Origin: Flavobacterium sp. Root186
Lineage (GTDB): Bacteria > Bacteroidota > Bacteroidia > Flavobacteriales > Flavobacteriaceae
Length of the DNA stretch: 64,000 bases
Assembly (NCBI RefSeq): GCF_001428525.1
Contig: NZ_LMHW01000013.1
Location: 187,175-251,174, forward strand
Direction: 5' to 3'
Below are positions 42,301 through 50,959 of the stretch, in pieces. Every line of letters starts with the position of its first letter. Position 1 is the first letter of the stretch. Under the pieces are notes generated by a model. The model did no database searches and was not told the DNA's origin. It saw nothing but the letters and a program-made list of their open reading frames with translations. Made by a program: the position numbers and the translations under genes.

Positions 42301-42558
42301 CACGTTGGTACATTCCAGGTTTCATTCAGCATGGCAAATATCGGAAACCTTATCAATAAAGATTGGGGAAGAAGTTATTTTGTTCCAAACACCTACAATT
42401 CAACAGCAAATCTAGGTTTAACAAAATCAGGAAACCTAGGCGGAGTTGCTACTGGCGACCCTACTTACACTTTCCAAAAACCTACAACTGCACCTTATAC
42501 TATAGATCAATTAGCTTCAAGATTCCAAGGACAACTTGGCGTAAGGTATTCGTTCTAA
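39343..42558 (+). CDS. Oar-like TonB-dependent outer-membrane receptor
   Basis: 1071 residues. Signal peptide (ends NIFAQ, residue 22). A carboxypeptidase-regulatory-like domain ([54 protein letters not shown], 23-112), a plug domain ([56 protein letters not shown]) and a barrel that ends GVRYSF. This is the Oar-like outer-membrane protein class, known in Bacteroidetes for roles in adhesion, gliding and uptake of nutrients. It has a TTACTTTG -7-like box near 39315 and a terminator at 42583. Controlled perhaps by the upstream two-component system. Confidence 0.92.
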   Translation: [1071 protein letters not shown]

Positions 42559-42582
42559 AGATTGTGTTTTATTTTTTTTACT

Positions 42583-42621
42583 ATCCCCCAGTTTCAAGGA
42601 ATTTGAAACTGGGGGATTTTC
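42583..42621 (+). terminator. Strong rho-independent terminator after the TonB receptor
   Basis: 15-bp stem 42583-42597 with 42603-42617 (core CCCCCAGTTTCAA), loop GGAAT, then TTTT. It lies 24 bp past the stop codon. Confidence 0.9.
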
Positions 42622-42676
42622 ATTATTATACAGTTAAAAAAAATCACTATTTTTAATACACATTTACTCTTGTACT

Positions 42677-44284
42677 ATGATCGATAAATCACAACTTCGA
42701 AGCTCCATTTTCAGACATCTCGACGGCTTGGCTGTCGCTCCCGTTGCAATAGCACTAAAAAATCATGCAGTTTTAGAATTTATCTTAAACAAAAAACAAG
42801 TTCAATTATCAGAACTTGTAACTGTTTTTAAGGCAAATGAAGGGTATTTGAATGTGGGTTTGAGAATTCTGGCTTCTCAGGGATTTATAGATTATGATGT
42901 TGATAATAAAACTCAGGAAATTACAATTGCTGTAAATGAAAAAACCAAAGCTGCTTTTTCGCTGTTTTATCTTTATGAAGATGTTGTCGATCTGCTTCAG
43001 TTTTCAATTCAGTTTCATCCACGTCTTTTTGAAGATGTTCCGTTTGAAAAACTCAATCTTATTTTTGAAAAATATAAAAAGAATTACGGAATCGAACCTT
43101 CTGATGCTCCGTGGAAAAATAGTATTCAGGAACAAATTTTAAAACATGTTGAAGGTTATTTAATTGGTCCTACAATTGTGCGTTTAGCCATGAACGGAAT
43201 GTTTCATAAATATTTTATGGAAACTTCTTTCAGACCCGAAGAGTTTCATAAATCTCCTGAAAATTTCAAAAAAATACTAGACTTTTTCGTGCATCTTGGA
43301 TGGTTTTTGGAAAAAAACGGCAATTACCAATTTACAGAAACGGGTTTATTTTTTGCAAAGCGAGCCAGCGCTTACGGCGTTACGGTTTCTTACCTTCCGA
43401 CATTTGCCAAAATTGAGGAATTAATTTTTGGCGATCCGGCCGTTTTAAGGATGATAGCCGATGGCGAAAACGAAATTCATGTGGATCGTGAAATGAATGT
43501 ATGGGGAAGCGGCGGCGCTCACGACACTTATTTTAAAGTTGTAGATGAGATTATCATCAAGCTTTTTAACCTGCCAATTGAGCAGCAGCCAAAAGGAATT
43601 CTCGATATGGGATGTGGTAATGGCGCTTTTTTGGAACACATTTTTGAAGTAATCGACAGACAAACTTTGCGAGGCGAAATGCTCGACGAATATCCCCTAT
43701 TTTTGGTTGGCGCAGATTATAATCAGACTGCGCTGAAAGTTACCAGAGCTAATCTTATAAAAGCAGATATTTGGGCAAAAGTAATTTGGGGAGATATTGG
43801 CCGTCCGGATGTTCTTTCGGATGATTTGAGAGAAAATTATAATATTGATTTGAAAGATTTGCTTAACGTAAGAACTTTTCTAGATCACAACCGAATTTGG
43901 AAAGATCCGCAGCATATTGACGAAAACAGAGTCAGCAAATCTACCGGAGCATTTGCTTACAGAGGAAAAAGAATCAGCAACAATTTGGTAGAAGATAATC
44001 TATTGGAACATTTGCAAAAATGGTCGCCATATGTACGCAAATTTGGTTTGCTTTTGATTGAATTACATACCATAAATACAAAACTGGCAGCCCGAAATTT
44101 AGGTAAAACTCCTGCAACAGCTTACGACGCTACCCATGGTTTTTCAGACCAGTATATTATTGAAATTGATGTTTTTAATGATGTAGCTTCAGAAGCAGGA
44201 TTATTTCCGGATAAAGCCATTTTTAAACGCTTTCCGGAAGCGGATATTGCTACGGTAAGTATTAATTTATTGAAAGGAAATTGA
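42677..44284 (+). CDS. SAM-dependent methyltransferase with duplicated N-terminal winged-helix modules
   Basis: 535 residues. The class I SAM motif GILDMGCGNGAFLEHI is at 307-322, followed by LFLVGADYNQTALKVTRANL and VIWGDIGRPDVL. The first 300 residues contain two related modules: FRHLDGLAVAPVAIALKNHAVLEFIL (12-37) and LKHVEGYLIGPTIVRLAMNGMFHKYF (155-180), each followed by a winged-helix-like part (the second with YQFTETGLFFAKRA). This is larger than ordinary methyltransferases, and resembles the stand-alone homologs of methyltransferase domains found in polyketide systems, but no such pathway genes lie nearby. Substrate unknown. Confidence 0.8.
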   Translation: MIDKSQLRSSIFRHLDGLAVAPVAIALKNHAVLEFILNKKQVQLSELVTVFKANEGYLNVGLRILASQGFIDYDVDNKTQEITIAVNEKTKAAFSLFYLYEDVVDLLQFSIQFHPRLFEDVPFEKLNLIFEKYKKNYGIEPSDAPWKNSIQEQILKHVEGYLIGPTIVRLAMNGMFHKYFMETSFRPEEFHKSPENFKKILDFFVHLGWFLEKNGNYQFTETGLFFAKRASAYGVTVSYLPTFAKIEELIFGDPAVLRMIADGENEIHVDREMNVWGSGGAHDTYFKVVDEIIIKLFNLPIEQQPKGILDMGCGNGAFLEHIFEVIDRQTLRGEMLDEYPLFLVGADYNQTALKVTRANLIKADIWAKVIWGDIGRPDVLSDDLRENYNIDLKDLLNVRTFLDHNRIWKDPQHIDENRVSKSTGAFAYRGKRISNNLVEDNLLEHLQKWSPYVRKFGLLLIELHTINTKLAARNLGKTPATAYDATHGFSDQYIIEIDVFNDVASEAGLFPDKAIFKRFPEADIATVSINLLKGN

Positions 44285-44916
44285 AGCAATAATTTCATTT
44301 AAAATAAATATTTTTTTTAATTCGAAACTACCGCCAAAACAATAATGATTTTGGAGGCAATTTTGAATTACAGCAATCTTAGCGAAACAAGACAAACGCA
44401 AATACACACCTCATTAACAACACTTTAAATACAAAAATAATTAACTACAGCCACAAAAACACGTAGAAACACCTAGTATTTAGAATAAAATATTTTTTAT
44501 TTTTGATTATAATTTTTTGAAACAAGAAGTGCTTTTTTCTAAAACCTACAACAAGTACTTGTCAATAAGAATAGTTCGTTAACAAAGTTTATTGTTCAAA
44601 TGATATTACAATAAAATCTACCTACAGATTTACTTTAACGAATTTCTAATAACTAAAAAAATACATATAAATTAATCTCTTCCATTCTACTAGATCAAGT
44701 ATATTAATTTAGATAAACTCACAGTCACATCGCAATTATTATATGATTTCTATTCATTAAAAATAAAATCCTATGTAACTATATAACAATCTAAATTTTG
44801 AATCATGAAAAAACTAAATTTTATTTTAGTTTCTTTTTGCTTATGAAATCCTAAAGTGATTTCTACAAAAATAAAACTGATACAAACAAAATTAATTATC
44901 TCTAAAAATTTAAAAT
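44285..44916. other. Long AT-rich region with a stranded signal-peptide start
   Basis: Very AT-rich, no conserved gene. A signal-peptide-like start at 44805-44846 stops after 13 codons (listed separately). No clear promoter or terminator. Confidence 0.5.
44805..44846 (+). pseudogene. Orphan signal-peptide start, stopped after 13 codons
   Basis: ATG followed by MKKLNFILVSFCL then TGA. It looks like the head of an exported protein whose remainder is lost. It could instead be a leader peptide for the gene at 44917, though no attenuator was seen. Confidence 0.4.
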
Positions 44917-45531
44917 ATGTTCGAAAGTATAAATAGACTTGCAAAAGAGATGGACACTTTAGTGGATATTGCTAAATCATCTCACGATCAAAACCTTCAG
45001 GAAGAAGTTAAATCTTTTGTAGAAGAGGTTAAAATAGAAGTTAATATGGCGTTCAGTGATGTTAATGAAATTTTGGGAGAAGTTGCATATCTTAAAGATT
45101 CAGAATTAAATCAAGATAAAATAAGAGAACTTCAAAAGCATTTATCTGACACTTACTCAAAAGAAAAATTTAAAACTATACTTCAAATCTGTGATCGACT
45201 CCACTTACTTGCGGAAAGATATAAAGATAAAATTGAGCCATTTGTCAAGACTGAATTCCAACTCGGTAGTTCATCAGAATTATTTTGGCTTTTAGACAAA
45301 CATGAAGGTTCATTTATGTATACTATTAAATATGCGATTAGAGAAATAATAGATTCTCTAGATCAATACAAACAACCAAAAGATTATGATAAGACAAGAT
45401 TATTAGCCCGAAATGCACAATTAGAACTTCAGGAGATTCTTGAAAATGTAATAAATATAAGTCATCGATTTCAAGGGCACTACCTGGAGGAACTCAAAAT
45501 TTATTGCAACAAAGAGCTGACGATATTTTAA
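44917..45531 (+). CDS. Hypothetical helical protein (204 residues)
   Basis: No recognised family. Mostly helical and hydrophilic: EEVKSFVEEVKIEVNMAFSDVNEILGEVAYLKDSELNQDKIRELQKHLSDTY, FKTILQICDRLHLLAERYKDKI, then FMYTIKYAIREIIDSLDQYKQ. No signal peptide or membrane segment. The 3' end overlaps the next frame by 28 bp, and that frame has two membrane helices and lacks an ATG. The two may be one protein that needs a frameshift near 45473, or two coupled genes. Confidence 0.6.
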   Translation: MFESINRLAKEMDTLVDIAKSSHDQNLQEEVKSFVEEVKIEVNMAFSDVNEILGEVAYLKDSELNQDKIRELQKHLSDTYSKEKFKTILQICDRLHLLAERYKDKIEPFVKTEFQLGSSSELFWLLDKHEGSFMYTIKYAIREIIDSLDQYKQPKDYDKTRLLARNAQLELQEILENVINISHRFQGHYLEELKIYCNKELTIF

Positions 45532-45788
45532 AAAATAGTCCTCTTTTTAGTCTTGCTTGTTATTTAGTTGCGTTTATAGTTTTGATAACCGTTTTGTCAA
45601 TTGTAGCTGGCAATACAACAGTAAAATCTTTTATCTTAATCACTTTGGCAACATTTACTGGACTAACAATAGTTGGTGCCCTTCAACTAAGAAATGATAA
45701 TAAACTTAAAGAAGAAAATTTTCTAAAATTAATAAATTTAGCTATGCTTAGAGTCTATTTACCGTTCTCCAAGCTTTTCAAAGGTTAA
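45504..45788 (+). CDS. Small two-helix membrane protein, TTG start or frameshifted tail of 44917
   Basis: 94 residues from a TTG. Two membrane helices (about 13-35 and 41-60), then a basic end (ENFLKLINLAMLRVYLPFSKLFKG). There is no in-frame ATG near the start. A GGAGG at 45486-45490 precedes the TTG by 13 bases. The frame stays open upstream of the TTG and reads GGTQNLLQQRADDILKNSP, which looks like protein, so a shift in the GGG at 45475-45477 would join it to the 44917 protein. Confidence 0.5.
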   Translation: MQQRADDILKNSPLFSLACYLVAFIVLITVLSIVAGNTTVKSFILITLATFTGLTIVGALQLRNDNKLKEENFLKLINLAMLRVYLPFSKLFKG

Positions 45789-45928
45789 AATAAATATAGC
45801 ACAGACCAATAATTTACAATTATTGATTTTTTAAATTCCAAATATTTTATTTTGAAAATATTTCCATTTTCAACAGCATTAAGGTGAAAAAATCTAGTTT
45901 ATATTTTTTTAAGACTTATTTTTCATCC

Positions 45929-46025
45929 TATTACTTAATAATCAAATTTTTCTTCCGTTACGGTCAGTAACCGTTACCGTGTATATATCACCTTCATTTA
46001 ATTCTTGGCTATACAATATTAAACT
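45929..46025 (-). pseudogene. Fossil of a T9SS sorting domain
   Basis: Read on the minus strand the DNA gives ELNEGDIYTVTVTDRNGRKI, against ELESGDTATVTVTDINGRKV at the C-terminus of the gene at 46995, and it ends with the same TTGATTATTAAGTAA-type tail after an internal deletion. A one-base insertion and a stop break the frame. It is the remains of a second gene of the 46995 type. Confidence 0.7.
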
Positions 46026-46115
46026 CTACTAAATATTATTTTATTGAAAAAGAACTAAAACATTATCTTTATAATCAAGACACTAATTTTATAACCATAA
46101 AATAAATCAATCATT

Positions 46116-46880
46116 TTGATAAGAAAAATTATTCTCTTAGTTATAGTACCGTTTTTGACTTGTTCTGTCTTTGGGCAAAATACTGCGCCAAAGGATTCTA
46201 TAATAACTGATACTGTAAAAAACATTCGTTTTAATTACAAACAGCTTATCATTCCCGGAATTTTAATTGGATATGGTTTTTGGGGAAATGAAAGCGGACA
46301 AATAAAAAGTTTCAACAATCAAATACGCGATGAATTTACAGAGGATATTGATCGTAAAGTTTCGATAGATGATTTTTCCAGATATGTTCCCGCAGTTTCC
46401 GTTTATGCACTCAATGCGTTTGGTGTTGAAGGAAAAAATAATATGCGCGACCGTTCTGTAATTTTAATCACTTCAACAATTATAAATGTGGGAACTGTTT
46501 TTGCTTTAAAATCACTCAGTAATGTGGAGCGTCCAGATGGAACTTCAAACAATTCATTTCCTTCAGGTCATACCGCTATTGCTTTTGCAGGCGCAGAATT
46601 TTTATATCAGGAATATAAACACAAATCAATATGGTATGGTGTTGCGGGTTATGCCATTGCGACAGGAACCGGAATATTTCGTATGTACAATAACAGACAC
46701 TGGCTTACAGATGTTGCGGCAGGTGCCGGAATTGGAATTTTGAGTACCAAAATTGCTTATTGGATTAATCCATATATTACAAAAAAATTATGGCATAAGG
46801 AGCAAAACAAATCAACATCTTTTATAGCTCCATCTTATGATGGCAAAAATTTGACAATCTGCTATTTCAAAACATTTTAA
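46116..46880 (+). CDS. PAP2-family phosphatase, exported
   Basis: 254 residues. A TTG start seems to be used, since no ATG lies in frame close upstream. Signal peptide (MIRKIILLVIVPFLTCSVFGQ). The three PAP2 motifs are complete: K-x6-RP in LKSLSNVERPDG, PSGHTAIAFA (His152) and R-x5-H-x3-D in FRMYNNRHWLTDV. Such enzymes remove phosphate from lipid-linked substrates, including lipid A and undecaprenyl pyrophosphate. The window offers no way to choose. It is preceded by the T9SS fossil and followed by a shared terminator. Confidence 0.88.
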   Translation: MIRKIILLVIVPFLTCSVFGQNTAPKDSIITDTVKNIRFNYKQLIIPGILIGYGFWGNESGQIKSFNNQIRDEFTEDIDRKVSIDDFSRYVPAVSVYALNAFGVEGKNNMRDRSVILITSTIINVGTVFALKSLSNVERPDGTSNNSFPSGHTAIAFAGAEFLYQEYKHKSIWYGVAGYAIATGTGIFRMYNNRHWLTDVAAGAGIGILSTKIAYWINPYITKKLWHKEQNKSTSFIAPSYDGKNLTICYFKTF

Positions 46881-46900
46881 GGTTACATCCTATAATACTA

Positions 46901-46940
46901 AAAAACGACCAGATAATATTTCATATATCTGATCGTTTTT
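46901..46940. terminator. Bidirectional terminator between PAP2 and the T9SS glucanase gene
   Basis: AAAAACGACCAGATA (46901-46915) pairs with TATCTGATCGTTTTT (46926-46940) with one mismatch, flanked by A and T runs. It serves both convergent genes. Confidence 0.8.
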
Positions 46941-46994
46941 GAACGAATTAGGAATTAGATTTCAGTTAAAATCTTTAAAACTATATTTTCATTA

Positions 46995-49940
46995 TCACTT
47001 AATAATCAACTTTTTAGAAACATTAAAAGCATTAGAATTGATCGTAACTACGTATATTCCTGTTGCTAAATGATGATTGATTTTTGCAGAAGAATTGATT
47101 TTGTTTACCAAAACTTTTCTTCCGTTTATATCTGTAACTGTTACAGTTGCTGTATCACCCGATTCTAATTCTGGCAAAACAACATTAAATTCATTGTTAA
47201 TCGACGGATTTGGATAAATACTAACCACAGAATTCTCAACCGTTACTTCTGCTTCAACATTAGCTTTTTTTAATGTAGAAGTAGATTGAAACTGCCATTG
47301 TGCACTTTCCCAATTGTTTTGACCTCCATTATATTGAGCAGAACCATTTAGGTTTTCAATATGAATCATAGCTCCTGTCTGCCATCTGTTTTTAATTCTT
47401 ACATAGGTTCCGTCAACGTTTTCACTTGACCATTGCGCACTCCACCAGCCAGATGATCCTGCAGTACATTGCACCGCTCCAGTTAAGTTTTCAATATGCA
47501 TTACATCTCCTGTACCCACATTTTTTAGGATATAAAAAGTGGCATCAACCGCAACTTTTTCCCATTTATAATTGTTGTTTGCAACAGTTGCTCCGTACCC
47601 AACATTGGCTCCGGCATCATATAAATAATTACCATTCCATCTGTTTTTAATTGTAAAGTAGTTTCCTGTTGCAGCATTAACCGTAATGGCTGCAGTACTT
47701 GTTTTATTTCCGTCTACAGTTGTTACGGTAATCGTAGCTGTACCAGCTGAAACTGCTGTAACTAAACCTGATGAATTGACTGTTGCTACGCCCGTATTGT
47801 TTGAAGCATAATTAACCGATTTATTTGTTGCATTTGATGGCAAAACTGTCGGCGTTAATTGCTGTGTTCCGCCTACAGTTAATGTTGCCGATGAAGGGCT
47901 TAAACTTACACTTGTTACCGCTACATTTGAAGAGTTGACTGTGATTACAGATGTCGCGGTTTTAGCTCCATCCTGAGTGGTCACCGTAATAGTTGCCGAT
48001 CCCGAAGCAACTGCAGTAACTAAACCTGAACCATTAACCGTTGCCACGCCTGTATTATTAGAACTATACGTTACCGTTTTGTTCGTAGCATTTGCAGGAG
48101 CAACAGTTGGTGTTAATTGCTGTGTTGCGCCAACACCTAAAGTAGCCGTAGTTGGTGAAATGGTAACACCCGTAACAGGAACATTTACAGTAGAACAATT
48201 GCTGCTTTGTGTCCATGAGAATGAACCAATGGCACTAATTTCTTCATTTGCAGCAGCATTTCCGCCTCTGTTAGAATAATTCATATTGCAATAGGTGCCA
48301 TTTCCGCTAGGAGAACCTGCAATAAGTACAAAATACCCTCTGCCCCAATTTCTGTTAAGCGCATTATTGTTTGGGAATTCTTTACCAGTTCCGTTAACGG
48401 TTATGTCTTTAAACGAAAGATTGTAAATTCCATCACCCGATCTTTTGCTTATAGAAATCGCATCATTTCTCGAATCTAAAATATCGATATTATAAAGCTG
48501 CACATTTTTAACCTGAGATCCGGCATTAGTAGCACTAAAAATGTCTACAGCCGCTACAGGATTATTGTACGTATCATTAAAAGTTCCGCAGGTTGATACC
48601 GTAATATCATGAATTTCGTGCATTCCATCGTTGTTAAATGGCGCTCCCGGAAAATTATTACTAACTCTGATACCCGCTTCTAAATTGTCTTTGATAATTA
48701 GATTGTAGCCTTTGTTATTTTTTCCGCCGTAAATAGCTAGACCACAAGCACGCCAGCAGTTTTCTGAAGTATTGTATCGAAACGTATTATTGATACATTC
48801 CAATCCATCAGCAGACCAGATTGCCTGATCGTCATCACCATTATTTCTAAAACTACAATGTTCTACAATTGAATTGGCAGTTCCTTTACAAAGATTAATT
48901 CCATCGGCATAATTATTTCTAAAACGACAATGCGATAATGTAAATCCGTCGGCAATTGCAGGACCTCCCGTATTATATTGTGCAATCCAGGCACCGCATT
49001 CAAAATGTTCTGCCCAAATATTTTTTACAATTGAACCGCTTGTGAAAACTCCATTTATACCTTTATAAGAGTTACTTCTTGAAGCCGAATTTGTAGTTAA
49101 GTAAAGATCTGTGAATGAAATATTACTGGCATTGGCACGCAATCCTCCGTTTAAACTGCTGGTATTGGTAAAATTAATCTGAGTATACCACATTCCGGCA
49201 CCAATCAATGAAGTGTTAGCCGAACCAAAATACAATTCACGGTTTACGTTGTATACACCAGTTGGAACGAAGATTTTTTTACCGCCGTTTGCGTCGATAA
49301 AAGTTTGAAGATCACTTCCGTTTCCGCTATACGTTACCGCACCTGACGGAGCCGTTACCGCTGTTGGAATTGGTTCCATCTCTGCAAAATCCAAATGAAT
49401 GTTTCCTGATTCTCTCACTATTTTTAAAGTTCCGGAAACCGCAATTTTAGCAGGAAGTTTATAACGCACTTCATCAAAACGCATTCTTGGATTTTGATTC
49501 GTGATTCCGTTATTATTCGGATTTCCGTTGCTCCACAAATATTCCCAAGACCAAGTTGAAGTCAAAGTAAGCGTTGTAAGCTTTGTGTTTCCGTTATATA
49601 CGCCAACAGTACCAGATTGTCCGTCAGGAACGCTGTAACGAATTACAAGACCGTCGGCAGCTTCTGTAAGTGTCCATTGTACTGTAGCATTTGTAGCAGA
49701 CAAATTCACACATTGCTGATCTGAAGCTTCAGATTGAAGATCAGACTGCACATATGATTTTGAAGTAACAGAAGCTCCATTAGACAATTGGCCTAAATTG
49801 GCTTCGTATCTTTTGTACGGAGCATCATAATAACCGCGCTGCGCATAAGAACTTGAAGTTAAGAGAACGAAAAAAATCCAGAAAATGATAGGACAGCATT
49901 TGTCTCTTTTAAAAAAAATAGCATGTAATTTGTTTCTCAT
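46995..49940 (-). CDS. T9SS-exported multidomain alpha-1,3-glucanase (GH87-like)
   Basis: 981 residues. Signal peptide (to about 33); a carbohydrate-binding-like beta-sandwich (about 45-190); a right-handed beta-helix (195-580); two Ig-like BIG2 repeats (590-668 and 672-754); a ricin-like beta-trefoil (758-888); and a type A T9SS sorting domain (about 905-981, SIYPNPSINNEF, ending VSKKLIIK). The helix has NNYADGINLCKG and FRNNGDDDQAIWSADG: Asp346, Asp369 and Asp370, spaced 23 and 24, as in the catalytic triad recalled for GH87 alpha-1,3-glucanases. Inferred role: degradation of fungal or plaque alpha-1,3-glucan at the surface or outside the cell. Confidence 0.82.
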   Translation of the reverse strand: MRNKLHAIFFKRDKCCPIIFWIFFVLLTSSSYAQRGYYDAPYKRYEANLGQLSNGASVTSKSYVQSDLQSEASDQQCVNLSATNATVQWTLTEAADGLVIRYSVPDGQSGTVGVYNGNTKLTTLTLTSTWSWEYLWSNGNPNNNGITNQNPRMRFDEVRYKLPAKIAVSGTLKIVRESGNIHLDFAEMEPIPTAVTAPSGAVTYSGNGSDLQTFIDANGGKKIFVPTGVYNVNRELYFGSANTSLIGAGMWYTQINFTNTSSLNGGLRANASNISFTDLYLTTNSASRSNSYKGINGVFTSGSIVKNIWAEHFECGAWIAQYNTGGPAIADGFTLSHCRFRNNYADGINLCKGTANSIVEHCSFRNNGDDDQAIWSADGLECINNTFRYNTSENCWRACGLAIYGGKNNKGYNLIIKDNLEAGIRVSNNFPGAPFNNDGMHEIHDITVSTCGTFNDTYNNPVAAVDIFSATNAGSQVKNVQLYNIDILDSRNDAISISKRSGDGIYNLSFKDITVNGTGKEFPNNNALNRNWGRGYFVLIAGSPSGNGTYCNMNYSNRGGNAAANEEISAIGSFSWTQSSNCSTVNVPVTGVTISPTTATLGVGATQQLTPTVAPANATNKTVTYSSNNTGVATVNGSGLVTAVASGSATITVTTQDGAKTATSVITVNSSNVAVTSVSLSPSSATLTVGGTQQLTPTVLPSNATNKSVNYASNNTGVATVNSSGLVTAVSAGTATITVTTVDGNKTSTAAITVNAATGNYFTIKNRWNGNYLYDAGANVGYGATVANNNYKWEKVAVDATFYILKNVGTGDVMHIENLTGAVQCTAGSSGWWSAQWSSENVDGTYVRIKNRWQTGAMIHIENLNGSAQYNGGQNNWESAQWQFQSTSTLKKANVEAEVTVENSVVSIYPNPSINNEFNVVLPELESGDTATVTVTDINGRKVLVNKINSSAKINHHLATGIYVVTINSNAFNVSKKLIIK

Positions 49941-50330
49941 AAGTTTTGGTTTTAAATAGTTAGTGCCTTAAAAAAAGGGCATAACGAAACTATACTTAAA
50001 AAAGAAATTAAAGAAAAGGTTGACAAAAAATCAAGACTTATACATCGATTTCGCTTACATAAAAACTTAATAATCAATCATATATAATTTTTAAGTAAAT
50101 AAAAAATCAAGAATAAATATAGATGCAAACTTGATAATTTAAGGCTCTGAAAATGAGAATATAAAAAAAATAGATCCTATTTATAATCACATTCGCTTTT
50201 TGCAATTAAAATAAATATTTACTTACATAAAATATTAACTAGGAAACTTTAATTTTTCAATTTGTAAATTCAATGAAATTGGTCTACTTTCATTGAACCA
50301 AAATTCATCTTTAAAACTTTAGATAACTAA
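49941..50330. other. AT-rich intergenic region
   Basis: About 390 bp between divergent genes. Nothing coding; no clear consensus promoter for either gene could be chosen. Confidence 0.5.
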
Positions 50331-50888
50331 ATGATTGAAAAACCTTTACATATAGAAACTGCACAGCTTATTATTCGACATCTAACATTATCTGACTTAT
50401 CAGACTTCATTATCTATCGTTCAAATCCAGAAGTCACAAAATATCAGGGTTTTGATGTTATGACAATGGAACAGGCAGAAGATTTTATTAAAGATAATTC
50501 GAATAAGTATTTTGGTAAACCTGGCGAATGGGTTCAATATGGAATTGAAAATCGCATAACAGGAAAACTTATTGGTGACTGCGCCATTAAACTTGACGAA
50601 TATGATCCAAGAATTGCAGAAATAGGAATCACTATTTCACATCTGGAACAAAAAAAGGGTTATGCTAAAGAAGTTCTTCTGGGAATTTTGGCATTTTTGT
50701 TTGATGAAATAAAAATACACCGCGTAGTCGAAATAGTTGATGCAGAAAACATTGCTTCAATTAATCTGCTAAAGAGCATTGGCTTTAGACAAGAAGGATA
50801 TTTTATTGAGAATATATTTTTTAAAGGAAAATGGGGAAGCGAATTTCAATATGCAATGCTTAAAAAAGAATGGGACGATAAAAAGTAG
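50331..50888 (+). CDS. GNAT-family acetyltransferase, RimJ/RimL type
   Basis: 185 residues. Matches Acetyltransf_3: HIETAQLIIRHLTLSDLSDFIIYRSNPEVTKYQGFD at the start, then ITGKLIGDCAIKLDEYDPRIAEIGITISHLEQKKGYAKEVLLGILAFLFDEIKIHRVVEIVDAENIASINLLKSIGFRQEGYF. EQKKGYAKE is the acetyl-CoA loop. Substrate likely an amine or a protein N-terminus. It stands alone, 71 bp before DUF763. Confidence 0.88.
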   Translation: MIEKPLHIETAQLIIRHLTLSDLSDFIIYRSNPEVTKYQGFDVMTMEQAEDFIKDNSNKYFGKPGEWVQYGIENRITGKLIGDCAIKLDEYDPRIAEIGITISHLEQKKGYAKEVLLGILAFLFDEIKIHRVVEIVDAENIASINLLKSIGFRQEGYFIENIFFKGKWGSEFQYAMLKKEWDDKK

Positions 50889-50959
50889 TTCTTCAATAGC
50901 CTGAATCGCAAACTATTAATAATGTCTTTTTTCGTATTTTTGTAAAAATTCAATACTCC

